From: Apteryx mantelli
Taxonomy: Eukaryota; Chordata; Aves; Apterygiformes; Apterygidae
Assembly (NCBI RefSeq): GCF_036417845.1
Contig: NC_089983.1
Coordinates: 22,535,207 to 22,599,206, forward strand
Direction: 5' to 3'
Length of the DNA stretch: 64,000 nucleotides
A model generated the notes under the pieces. It ran no database searches, was not told the origin of the DNA, and saw only the letters and a list, made by a program, of their open reading frames with translations. This document shows, piece by piece, positions 50,548 through 60,511 of the stretch. The first letter of the stretch is position 1. Every line of letters starts with the position of its first letter. A program made the position numbers and the translations under genes.

Positions 50548-53072
50548 CACATACAATAATGTGGTATGTGCAGAATTACTTCCCTGAACAATTTTGATTC
50601 TGTTCTGTTACTCCCTAACACTTATCATATAAATTCAAAATAGTTATCAATGATGCTGTAAAGCAAAAATACAAATTATTCTATAAGCTATTTTTTTGTT
50701 TTGTTGATTCTTATCATCTGCCTTCCTTGCTATTTTTCCAGCCAGTCAGTGCATACATAATGCTCTTTCCTTGTGTTTTCTCTACAGGAAAATAGATTTG
50801 GGGTGGGATTGGGGCTTTTTTCTGTCATTGGTTAGAAAGCTCCCAAATAAAACTGGACAACCCAGAGTAAAATGCTTTTAGTTACAAATGCTTGCCTTTC
50901 TCTAGAGTCTGTTAAGTAGGAAAGGAGGTAGTAGAGTATTCAGTATTTACTTGCTTATTATTTGAGGATGAAAACATTTTCTGATAATCTAAAACTCAAA
51001 TCCTCTAGCTAGGTTTTAGATAATCAGGGTTTAGATTTTTGTACACACCTTTGGGATTTTTCTGATTTTTACAAGCGCACATTACAAATGACTCTTGTGG
51101 GACTGATACAAGCATCCAGAGGTGTGAGAAGATAGGCTTGAAAAACTCCCCCTTTTTGTTTTGTGTTTTCTTCTGATTTTTGGAACACCAAATATTATTA
51201 TACATTTAAACAGTATACAATAGTTGTGGAAGGGCAGAATTTGATGATAAAGTCTCTATCATACCTGAAGTTTTATGCAAAAAGTACCAGGTAACTTTTG
51301 ACTCTACTGGCATTCAGTGCTATTTAGCTGATCCCCAAAGTTGCTCAGCTTCCCCCCAAAATTCTGATGATAGTTCCAAATTTTCAGGAAAGCATAACAT
51401 GTGATCTCCAGTAAAAAGCTCAAATGCTAGCCTTCTTAGGCCAGATCCATATGTTATTCACTTCTTTAAAGTTCTTTAGTGATTTAATTCCATTATTTGC
51501 AATGCAATACAGGTGAAAATAGCTCCATAAGGGTAAAAAGTGTATTTCAGTCTCTTGGGCTAAAATATTGCTTAATGCTTTGAGGTGAACAGAAGACATG
51601 TTTTCCTCTCAAAAGTAAGAGTAGTTACTACAACAATTTGAAATTCCTTTTATGAAAAACCCTCTATCTAAGTAAATAATTAAAAAACAATCCACAAGAA
51701 TATCTTTGAATTTGGTATTAAGATAAGCTGGTAACAAATACATTAGGCACTCTTGCCTCCAGCTTGCCCTGTTCATCTGCTTACTTTTCTCTGTTGCCAC
51801 TTCCCCGTTGTTATTTTATCTTACTGCTTTGATCATCTGTGTGAGAGCAGAAATAAAATGGTCTCTGCTGCATTCTTTTATATATTGTATGTGTCTTCTG
51901 ATTTCGTATATATCCTTTTCATTTAAACAAAATTCACTTGTGTTTGAGTCTCCTTAAAGTCTGAAACATTGGTGAATAGCCTTGCTGTTGTGGATTATCA
52001 TTTTCTTCTGTTCTAAGATGCAGTGTACTCGTTACAGCTAGATCTAAGAGTCTGTGCTGTGACAGACAACAGAAGTTTTGGAAGGGGAATAGGATTTCAT
52101 ATTATATGAGAATGAATTGGTGTAAATACACTGAATGTTGCTAAAGAAGGTTGTATTCTAATTTTTTGTTAAGGTCATTTTGGCAGTGTGATGGTACTTA
52201 AAATGAAAGTACCACTTTGTGGCTCTTTAAAGCTACCAGAGCAGGATGTGCGGGCTTTAGAGTAAATTAAATTAATCCTTTAGTGTACCTGGAAAATACA
52301 TTTATCACAGAATAGTCACAGAAAACTTTTATTAAGCTAAGACCTGATTTAATTCTGTTCTTAGCATATTGTGACATGAATTGCTGCATGGATGGATGGA
52401 AAACCGGTGACCTGCTTATAGTCTTTTAATGCATTTATCAGTTTCCTCTTCTGACATGTCAATAGGCAGATTATCACTCACTAATTTTAGGGGAATAAAG
52501 CATGCTAAATGGATTAAACAATTTAATGACATTCATCATGGGAATAATCATCCATATCTTTGTGAGTATTTGCAGGAAGAGAATTGAAATCTGGAAAATG
52601 TGCAGAATATACAAAATGAAAAGGAACACAGTTACAGGAAAATATAGTAGAGTTTATACAAACCAGTGGCATTACTTATACTTTGGGATATGTAAACAGT
52701 GTCAGACAAAACATGGTCTCACAGTTTTGTATTCTGATAAGAGAGAGGGTGGTTTTTTTGGAAATTATCTGTGTGCAGCTGGAAACCAAAACAGCAATTG
52801 TGAAAAATTTCAGTACTTTTTCTTCTAATAAGTATTTTGTGTTTATATCAGTCTCTGGAGTTTCGGTCTGTGGTTTATGTACGTATAAATGAAAAGGTGA
52901 TAAGGAGGGAAGACAAATCATGGTTTTATCAAAGGGAGCTCCACCTCAGAGCATAATGTACAAGTAAATTCAGCTTCAGCTGCTTTATCTTGTCACAGAG
53001 GAGGGATCCTAAGGGCTAGGATGGAAATCTTGGGAGAACATAGTGTGCTAGTATATGTTTTTGCATGCTTGT

Positions 53073-53110
53073 TTCCCCTTCCCTTTCCCCTTCCTCTTCC
53101 CTTTCACTTT
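53073..53110. repeat. Pyrimidine-rich CCCTTTCC tract
   Basis: Repeats of CCCCTTCCCTTT-type words, almost pure C and T over 38 bases. This is a low-complexity polypyrimidine stretch. Confidence 0.85.
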
Positions 53111-54889
53111 TGATGTGAAAATTGTAAAGCATTTTTTCTGAATTTAGAAAACTGGGAGACTGAAACAGTGTAAAGCCCTATGCCATTGGTTAGCCTTTCA
53201 AATGAGGCAGTCCTTATCCACAGTCGCAGTCATACCCAGGGCCAATAACTGGAAACCAAAACTGGAAAAACATAGGCAAGGAGCAACAACAGGAACAGAT
53301 TTCAAAGAGCTGGTCAATTCTGTGTCACATAAAGTCTTTAAAAAATGGTAGCTTCTGATATGCTTTATTTCAAGAGAAGTTTGTGGGCTTGCTGAAGGCA
53401 ATTGTATTAAAAGCAATTGTATTATGCAAGTGATCATATTAGGTATGCACAAGGCTAACTGATGACTTGAAAAAGTTACAAACACCTTTGGTCTTTAAAA
53501 AGTTTTAAGTAGAAAGCAGAGTGCTAAATTTGTACGTTTTGCAGCTTTGCAAATAAGCAATATTTCAATAATATGTATAGGTCAATAATACATGTATGAT
53601 CACAACATCTAAGAATTATATTTGTAGCAGAAAGCATTCCTGTAGTAGAAAAAAAATGCTGCTGGATAACAAAAGCACACAATTAGTTTTCCAGTGAAGT
53701 GGTGGGTGTTCAGTGGGATAGTTCTAATCTACAATGTTAAGCAGTAAAACCTGGTCATGCTGTCACGGTGCTGAGCTCTGTGTCCCACCCAGCAAATAAA
53801 TGCAGTGCCTTACCTGCTGAAAACTAGGTGTGTGTTAGCCCTTGCTAGATCAGGGCCAGGACATTCGGCATACATACTTAATGCATGCTGCAACTAGTTA
53901 TAAGAAATTTATCTGTTTTTTTTTTTTTCTGGTGTTTTCAAATTTCTTAATTGGTTCATGGCTCTCCTGCAGTTCCCCCACAGGGAGGTTGGTGTTGTCA
54001 GGTTTGGAAGGATGAGTATTAGTATGAGAAATCACCCTGCAGGCCTCTCGTTACTTCTGTCTTCTGTGTTAGTCTTGAGTTATATGTTTTGTAGATAATT
54101 TCAAACAAAGCAGCATATTTAATTTCCCTTTGGGAGCAAAGGATTTATTTAAAATAAAGCTCTAATTCTCCTTGTCACAAGCTGCACTAGCCCCTCTTCC
54201 CGTTTCCCCAGCCAATCTGTTACTGGTCTAGCTGCAGGATTTTCCCAGTTTTAGGGTAGGGAGGTATTTTCATTGCAACTGTGTGATTTTGGCATAACTA
54301 TAAATGTCTCCTATTATTCAATACTGAAAAGCTAGCCTTTCTTTACTACTGAGTAGACTTTAAAATGAAATTACTTCTTTGTGTATAACATTGATAGTTA
54401 CTCTTACTGAAGGGAAGCATTTTTGGTTAACAGGGAAAGGGCCTTAGGACACATTACCATTTAGTGTAGCTTCATATCTGAGCATTAAGTGACATTGGGG
54501 CAGTTTTATTTTGCCTTAATTAAGGGTGAAAAAATAATTTTTCTTATTTTAATATATCTCCATCTTGCCTCACAGAGCCTTTCCTTTAAAGTTCATTTTA
54601 ATCCAGAAATTTTAAGCTGAACTTAAAAAAAAAAAAAAGCTGTGGGCAAAGGACAAAAAACATTATATTTTTATAGGAGGAAAATGGGCTCTAATAACAG
54701 TTTGCTGGGACCATAGCACTAATACTGGATTGGCCAGGGCAAAACAGGAAAGCAGAACAAGAACAGGAAGCGGCCAAAGAAAAACTATTTAAGGTAATTT
54801 ATCATTTGAGCCTTTATCTTTCTGGTTAATGTCAGTCCCTAGAGTGACTGCTCGTTGTTTAGTATTCCGGATCGTCATTAGACCAGTTT

Positions 54890-55240
54890 GTACCACAAGG
54901 ACGCAGACGTGTTTCTGAGCAAGTCGTGTCAGCCCTATCTCCCTCCCTGATCCCCTCGGTGTTACGTTGGGGCTGTAATTAATGGTTGCCCTGTCTGCAG
55001 CAGCAAATTCCTCTTGCTTCTGCCCCGTGTCGGTTCTCGCTGCCAGCGTGGTGCTGGCCCTGCTTTCATTCCTCAGCCTCTGGGCCTGCCTTCTTCTGAG
55101 CGGAGGAGAGGTGCGGAGAAGATGCTACTTCTTTCTCTGCGCGTTATTCACAGAAGCTAAAGCGAGAGAAGGGTCCTTCCTTCCTCCGCATCTCCATGAA
55201 GATTTCATTGCTCGCTTTCCCGAGATAGCACCGTAACTAA
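54890..55240. promoter_or_regulatory. CpG-richer segment upstream of PDE1A; possible promoter or first exon
   Basis: More than fifteen CpG sites fall within about 350 bases, while the flanks have almost none. An ATG at 54982 opens 84 codons, with a hydrophobic run (VLAASVVLALLSFLSLWA) at residues 18-35 that could be a signal anchor, ending at 55236. The start context is poor (T at -3). A GGAGAG/GTGCGG donor-like string lies inside. It sits about 3 kb before the PDE1A coding start on the same strand, so an alternative upstream promoter or 5' exon of that gene is an attractive inference. The peptide is not recognised and may not be made. Confidence 0.3.
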
Positions 55241-57840
55241 AAGCTTTATTTCAATTTTTGTGGTTTGTTTCTCTCTCCATGGGGGCAGACACAACACTTG
55301 CTCTGGCTACCTGCTGTCTTATCTAATGCCTTATCTATCTGTTTTTGTGTGTTACCTGCTATTTCTGTCATACCCAAAGACACAGTTTTGTCATTCAGGG
55401 TCATCTCTGGTGGTTTGCTATAAAAGTCCTCAAGAAAAACCTTTGGGAGGCTTTTGCTGAAGCCTGGATAGTGCTCTGTTGGGGGAATTTCTGTTTCAGC
55501 GGTGCAGTCCCACAAGGAACACTTGTTACTATTTTCCTTCAGGGAGTTTTGGTGAAATTAGCAGGTATATCTGCACTCACAGTGATATTGTTTTGGCTCT
55601 TGTTCCTTACTCCCTTACCAAAGGATATTGACTGCTGATAATACCTCTCTACAGTAAACCAAAGCAATATATTTTCACCAACTTATTTGCTTGTGGGGGA
55701 GAGAGAACAGCTTACACGCACCACTATTTTTTCTGTGTAGAATTGGACAAGAGCAGGGAAATATGAGAAAAAATAGGCCCTTAAAAATATCCCTCTGTCC
55801 CTGGAGGTTTATGTGGTTTATATAAATACTTTTTTTTTTTTTTTTTTTGCATTGCTTCAGATGTCTGGTAGTTAAAAGGCAGGGAAGAAACCAGATTAGT
55901 GTGTGAGATTCTCATTAGTTATTCCATGGAAGGATATATTTATACTGTTTCTTACAAGCTTTAGTAGGATTCCATGTGTAATGGTAGTGGGAAGTCTGGA
56001 AGTTCCTAAGCGGTTGCTCAGTGAAGTTTGAAAGATACTGCTGACTTCTTTAACCGAAGAAATGCTTTGCAGTTTTGGAGAAAACAGCTGTTTGTATCTC
56101 TTTACTATTGTCTTGTGCTCTTTGAAAATTATTAAAGATGTGGCTCATCCAGTGGCTGTTTTTCAAACGTTGCTGGTGAAATGCACAGGACTGATTCTTA
56201 TATGTCTGAGTCAGGAAAAGTTCTGTGAAATTCAGTGAAATAATACAAGTTTAGAATTGTGTATGTGTTAAAACCATAGAAATAAATGAAATGTACCATT
56301 TAATTATCTGATTGAAATCAGTGGATAAAAGGCACATCTAATGCAGGTTTATAACTCCCATAGGAGATATTTTAAATCTATGACATATATGGAAAAGTAT
56401 CCTAGCAGAAGAAAATTGATCAGAAAATTCTGAGGAGTGTTAGGATTATTTCAAAGCAGTGAATCTCTTTTTATTTTTCTGTATGAGCCTGAGCACCTAA
56501 CGATATTACCCATTCTGCCAGTTGCATCAGAGGGGGACCTCTCCTCATCTCACATCTTTATAAAATTTAACACGGATAAAGCTGTCTAATTAAAGTCATA
56601 CTGAGATATGCATCACATAGCCCCTTCCAGTCAGCATCCCAAGGAGACTCTTTCTCACCATTCCATCATGGACCTAAAGCCCCTTTCCTTGGCTGGTGGT
56701 GACAGCAGTAGCTGGCAAGGCTTAGACATGTTTACTCCTATTTGGCACACCTCTCTTGCCTGGCATCTTGTACAGCTCTTACTCTGACTGAAACAAACAT
56801 GATCACTAAGAAAAGTCTGTGGTATGCTTGATTCTTTGGCTGCTGCTTCAGAAATGAATATTGTTACTGACTCACAAATGAAGACAGGTGCTATTCAAAG
56901 TACAGGAGGAGCTCTGCAAACCCAAGTCAATGACTGAGCAAGCAGTGAAATCCTCTCCTTTGCCCTCTCCAAAAAGCAGCTTTGACTGTGCAACTAGGTG
57001 CTTAGGTCTGTGCTTGAAAGACAGAGCTGACAATCTGCGCACAGCTGACATGCCACTTAGTCCTCAACCCTTTCGCCGTTTGCGTGCACTTAATTGTTCT
57101 GCTGGCAGACGTAAGCAGTTCAGCATCAGATTTTGACACACGCGTGCTGTTGTCCCAAAGGATTCACTGAGCAGGCTGTTTTGCAGCTGCTGCATTTTCC
57201 ACCAGTAAAATTGACGGTTACCTACTGTGTGGAGTTGCTAGGAGAAGGTGAATAGTCATCATTACAGCATATTCCTCCAATAACAACCTGTAGAGCTCTC
57301 TGATTCCTCTTTTGCAGGGATTTATACATGACTTCAGTACTGACTTAGCATTTGTTCAGTCATGTTTTTGCTGAGAGGCTGGTTGATATTTATTCATTAA
57401 GAATCAATTCAGGATCAACTAAAGAGATGAAAGCTGTGGCATTTAAACATGCACTCTTTCTGTAGGGTGATGTGGCTGATACTGGCTTCTACCATCTGCT
57501 TTCGTACTGCAGCCTGTTTCTCCAACCTGCATAGCAGAAATCAGCCTTTCTTTCCTTCTGGATTGTTAAAGCCACTCACATTTATCCCACATAGCAATGA
57601 ATTGTAGTCCATTTTAAGGAATCTTTTGTGCTTCTGTGCATATTCCTACAACAGACAAAGCGCATGAGAAAGGAGCTTCAGCAGTCAGTCAGTTTGTAGT
57701 ATAGTAGCAGGCTCACATGTATGGATTAGACTCGTGAGGTCAGAGGAGCTGTTTGTACTGCTCTGTGCTTGTGTGTGTGTGAGGGAAGAGTGAATTTGTC
57801 TAGTAAAACAAATAGCAATTCAGGCAGAGTCTTCTCTCAG
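55241..57840. other. PDE1A upstream flank
   Basis: No coding exon was recognised. It holds a 19-base T-run at 55830-55848. Around 57030-57120 CpG sites become more frequent again, inside an 82-codon frame at 56888-57136 without recognisable domain. A strong acceptor string (CTTCTACCATCTGCTTTCGTACTGCAG) ends at 57512 and might open the leader exon of PDE1A if the transcript starts further upstream. Confidence 0.4.
55830..55848. repeat. T-run, 19 bases
   Basis: Nineteen T in a row. Simple low-complexity tract. Confidence 0.9.
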
Positions 57841-57981
57841 CCGTTGTAATTCTGATGTGTTCTGATACGCGAGCTGCTACTGTATAACATGCGTGGATCT
57901 TCTGACATTTGTAGTGGACTGAGGAATGCTTTTACTTGCTGCTGAGCCTGACTGTAACTGTATCGCTGTAGGACAATAACC
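57841..57981 (+). promoter_or_regulatory. PDE1A: PDE1A 5' leader with three short upstream ORFs
   Basis: Three upstream start codons precede the PDE1A start. The ORF at 57855-57887 has ten codons, the one at 57889-57945 has eighteen, and the one at 57926-57979 has seventeen; none is in a frame that runs into the main ORF. The last one stops only two bases before the main ATG. If this whole stretch is in the messenger, it should reduce initiation at the main start or make it depend on leaky scanning and reinitiation. No TATA box is evident and the transcription start is not determined, so the true leader may be shorter, or spliced. Confidence 0.45.
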
Positions 57982-58085
57982 ATGGGGGCTCGAGCTGCGG
58001 ACACAACTCGGGAACTGGAAAGCACCTCTATAAAGTATCAAATAGGAGGACATGCAGAGAAAATGTGGCAACGACTCAAAGGAAT
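57982..58085 (+). CDS. PDE1A: PDE1A first coding exon: N-terminus of Ca2+/calmodulin-dependent 3',5'-cyclic nucleotide phosphodiesterase 1A (partial)
   Basis: PDE1A hydrolyses cGMP and cAMP in the cytosol and is switched on by Ca2+-calmodulin. This exon gives 34 residues plus two bases. It starts MGARAADTTRELEST and ends SIKYQIGGHAEKMWQRLKG. The start sits in a strong context (A at -3, G at +4). The end EKMWQRLKG is identical to the mammalian PDE1A2-type N-terminus as I know it and forms the first part of the N-terminal calmodulin-binding helix. PDE1C has IWLRLRG and PDE1B MWIKLRS at this place, so PDE1A fits best. The first 25 residues match only loosely. The donor GGAAT/GTGAGT leaves AT of a split codon, consistent with the isoleucine that follows KG in PDE1A. 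Catalytic exons lie beyond the window. Confidence 0.85.
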
Positions 58086-58397
58086 GTGAGTAGATTCTCT
58101 CCTTGGCTTTTGTTCTTTTCCTTGGGAAAGATCGTTTTCATCTGTTTGTTAAAGTGACTAATTAGCAAATGAGAGACTTATTTCTAAGCAGTGATTAGTA
58201 TTTGCTATCACAATACAAATATATCTCTATGCTATATGATGGTACTTATACAGTAAGTGACATTAATCTAAGGTTCAATCACCTAATTTAAAAGACATAG
58301 GAGTAGTGAGAACTGTTATCCAAATTCAAATGCAGGTAAGTCCTTTCAGGTTAACACTCTCTTAGCTCTGATGTGATTTTGTAAATGTTATCTTCAG

Positions 58398-58444
58398 AAT
58401 CAGCCTCTCTGGAGCTGTTTCATCATTCCTGTCAGTATGTGTAG
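58398..58444 (+). other. Possible cassette exon within PDE1A intron 1 (47 bp)
   Basis: The acceptor TTTTGTAAATGTTATCTTCAG and donor GTGTAG/GTAAGT are both good. Joined to the first coding exon in its phase (AT + A), it would read ISLSGAVSSFLSVCV and remain open, then shift the phase of the following exon. Two frames are open in this short stretch, so coding evidence is weak. It could be a frame-changing alternative exon or a chance pair of signals. Confidence 0.2.
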
Positions 58445-60467
58445 GTAAGTGTATTATTGCAGGTCCAGAGAAGATATTAGTACTTTCCCTCTTGAGAGTG
58501 CAGGTGAAGAAGTCTGTGTTAAAAGATGCTTAGCTAGCAAAGGGATGCTATGTCTCTGTTTTTTGTAAATTATTCTGATGCTTAACAATACTAAAAATTG
58601 ATTAAAGGACCATTTGAAGGGGCCATCATTATGCACCTGCTATGTGTAATTCACTCCATTTAAATGAAAATTTCAATATAGACTTTTGGTGTAAATGTAA
58701 CTAAATACCTGCAACTTGTCAGAGATGAAACCAGTGTGTTCTAAAACCCTCAAACTTCAATGTCTCCTTTCAAATATTTGGCTTGTTTTTGCTCTGAAAG
58801 CTGATGTCAGGATATTACAAATAAATAAACACACATTATGTTTGTTGCTTTGGAAGCAAAGAAATGGCATAATTATTTTAGCTGGAGAGTTTTGAAATAC
58901 TGAGCTTCAAAAGGTGTGACATAAATGCTACATGGTGCATCAGCCATCAAAGGAGAATGTTTGATTGAAATCTGTGGGTAACCCACAGCACTTAGAGGAT
59001 TAGATGCATTGGCTATGGCAACATCTGCTACTCCTATGCATTGGATAGAAATTCAAGCAGGCTGTGGGAAAGGAAGTCTCCACCATCTGCTTTCTTTCAG
59101 GGGAAAGTTGGTTTGCTTCACTGAAAAGTCAGTTTTAAGTTGTGGTCAGGGGTTTATAAGAACTTCTCTGTGATATGCCTTTGAATACTTGCTCTGAATC
59201 CTATCATCACTCTATTTAACATTATGCACTTTGGGAACCATGTTGCCCCTGGAAACCTCAAAGTGTACCCAATGGAGCAAGTATTTTCATCATTTCCTGA
59301 TGCCACACATCTTGCCGCTTGAGTTTCCACAACCATAGACCTCCGCAAGTTTGTGCTGACTTCCATTAGTGTAACATCTAAGCTGCTGCTTTTGTTTATT
59401 TCATAAGTTCTCTATTACTACTAGCCTCTTAATTTGAAATGTTTTTGTTTTAAGTTGCCTCCGACTATTGAGTGGAATTGTTTCATTATACAAACTAATG
59501 TAAATAACTAAACAATAATGAAACTGAGTGCAACAGCTCCAAGAAATAAGGTTCACACCTTTAGGAGTAGCTAAAGCTGTAGTTGGAGTTTGTGGTTTAT
59601 TAAAATCAAATGGAACTGAAGTGTCTGAAAACTGTAGACTCTTGTCTTTCTCAAGCTGGTGCCATGACAGTTGTGACTGCAGGACAGGGTAGGGCTACTT
59701 AACAGAAACAGGCTATATTATTAGATAAGTGCTGAGCTGACTATTTCTCAGTCTTTCCAGTGATTCACTCACTCAGTAGTTAATACGAAATCAAATAAAA
59801 TCACTGACTAGACAATGTTCTGAATATTGTATGGGGAAAGTTTAAATTTTTTTCAGAGCAGATATTATACTCAATTTGTAGTGTAAGCATCAAGTCATTA
59901 AGGAAAAGAATTCATTCTGCGATGTGGAGGTATGAAAATAGAAATACGTATGTGGTAATATGTGCTAAGGGAGAAGGACAGATAAGTAGGACTGTCACAG
60001 ATAATCTCTTTTGAGGAAGGATTCTTTTATAAATTGTCAGTCAGGAGAACTGGTTCATCTTGGGGAAGGGAACTGTTAAGGAAACTGAGCACGTGTAAAG
60101 CCAAATTACACCTTTATAGTAATAAATCTACATCATGCTCAAGACGAACTGTAGAGCTGAATCTGTTCCTGCTTGTAGAGTCCACAGGCCTACATAATCT
60201 TTACCAATGTATACATGTGATTTCAACAAGATTTTACTGTATTTTGCCGAGTGAGAGTGCTGATCGTCTGCTTACAAGCTGATCATTACTTCTGAAAGAA
60301 CATTGGATTTCTTTTAGATAACTCTCTGGATAGTATTTAAAAATTGCATAGTAGTTTCTTGCTTAAAATAAGCTTTTATTTTCTGTTAGCTTTTCAGCTT
60401 TTAGCATTCTAGATGTTTAATTATGTATTTGTCTGCAGAATTCTGTATACATTTAACCTCAAGTGAC

Positions 60468-60511
60468 TTTTTTTTGCTTTGTTTTGTTTTGCTTTGTTTT
60501 GTTCTGTTTTT
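60468..60511. repeat. (TTTTG/CTTTG)n low-complexity tract
   Basis: GTTTT and GCTTT pentamers repeat about seven times after a run of eight T. Simple repeat inside the PDE1A intron. Confidence 0.9.

Larger units (their letters stand above)
41849..54889. other. Long unassigned non-coding stretch with two GC-rich islets and old repeats
   Basis: No named gene. Distinct items are listed separately: the candidate exon at 43167-43240, GC-rich islets near 45223-45360 and 48045-48190, a short tandem repeat at 46284-46328, an old interspersed repeat at 50167-50410 and a palindrome at 50448-50547. Everything else is AT-rich unique sequence with short chance frames, including a 108-codon one at 52502-52828 whose composition is typical of AT-rich random DNA. 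Confidence 0.4.

Noticed and set aside
52502-52828. 108-codon open frame on the + strand
   Set aside because: Rich in Ile, Lys, Asn, Tyr and Phe as expected from AT-rich DNA, with no domain, splice context or compositional change.
53760-53875. Strong - strand donor (CAGCAG/GTAAGG) with a nearby TGTCCTGG word
   Set aside because: The possible exon is only about 31 bases, and the TGTCCTGG resemblance to avian LTR starts does not extend further.
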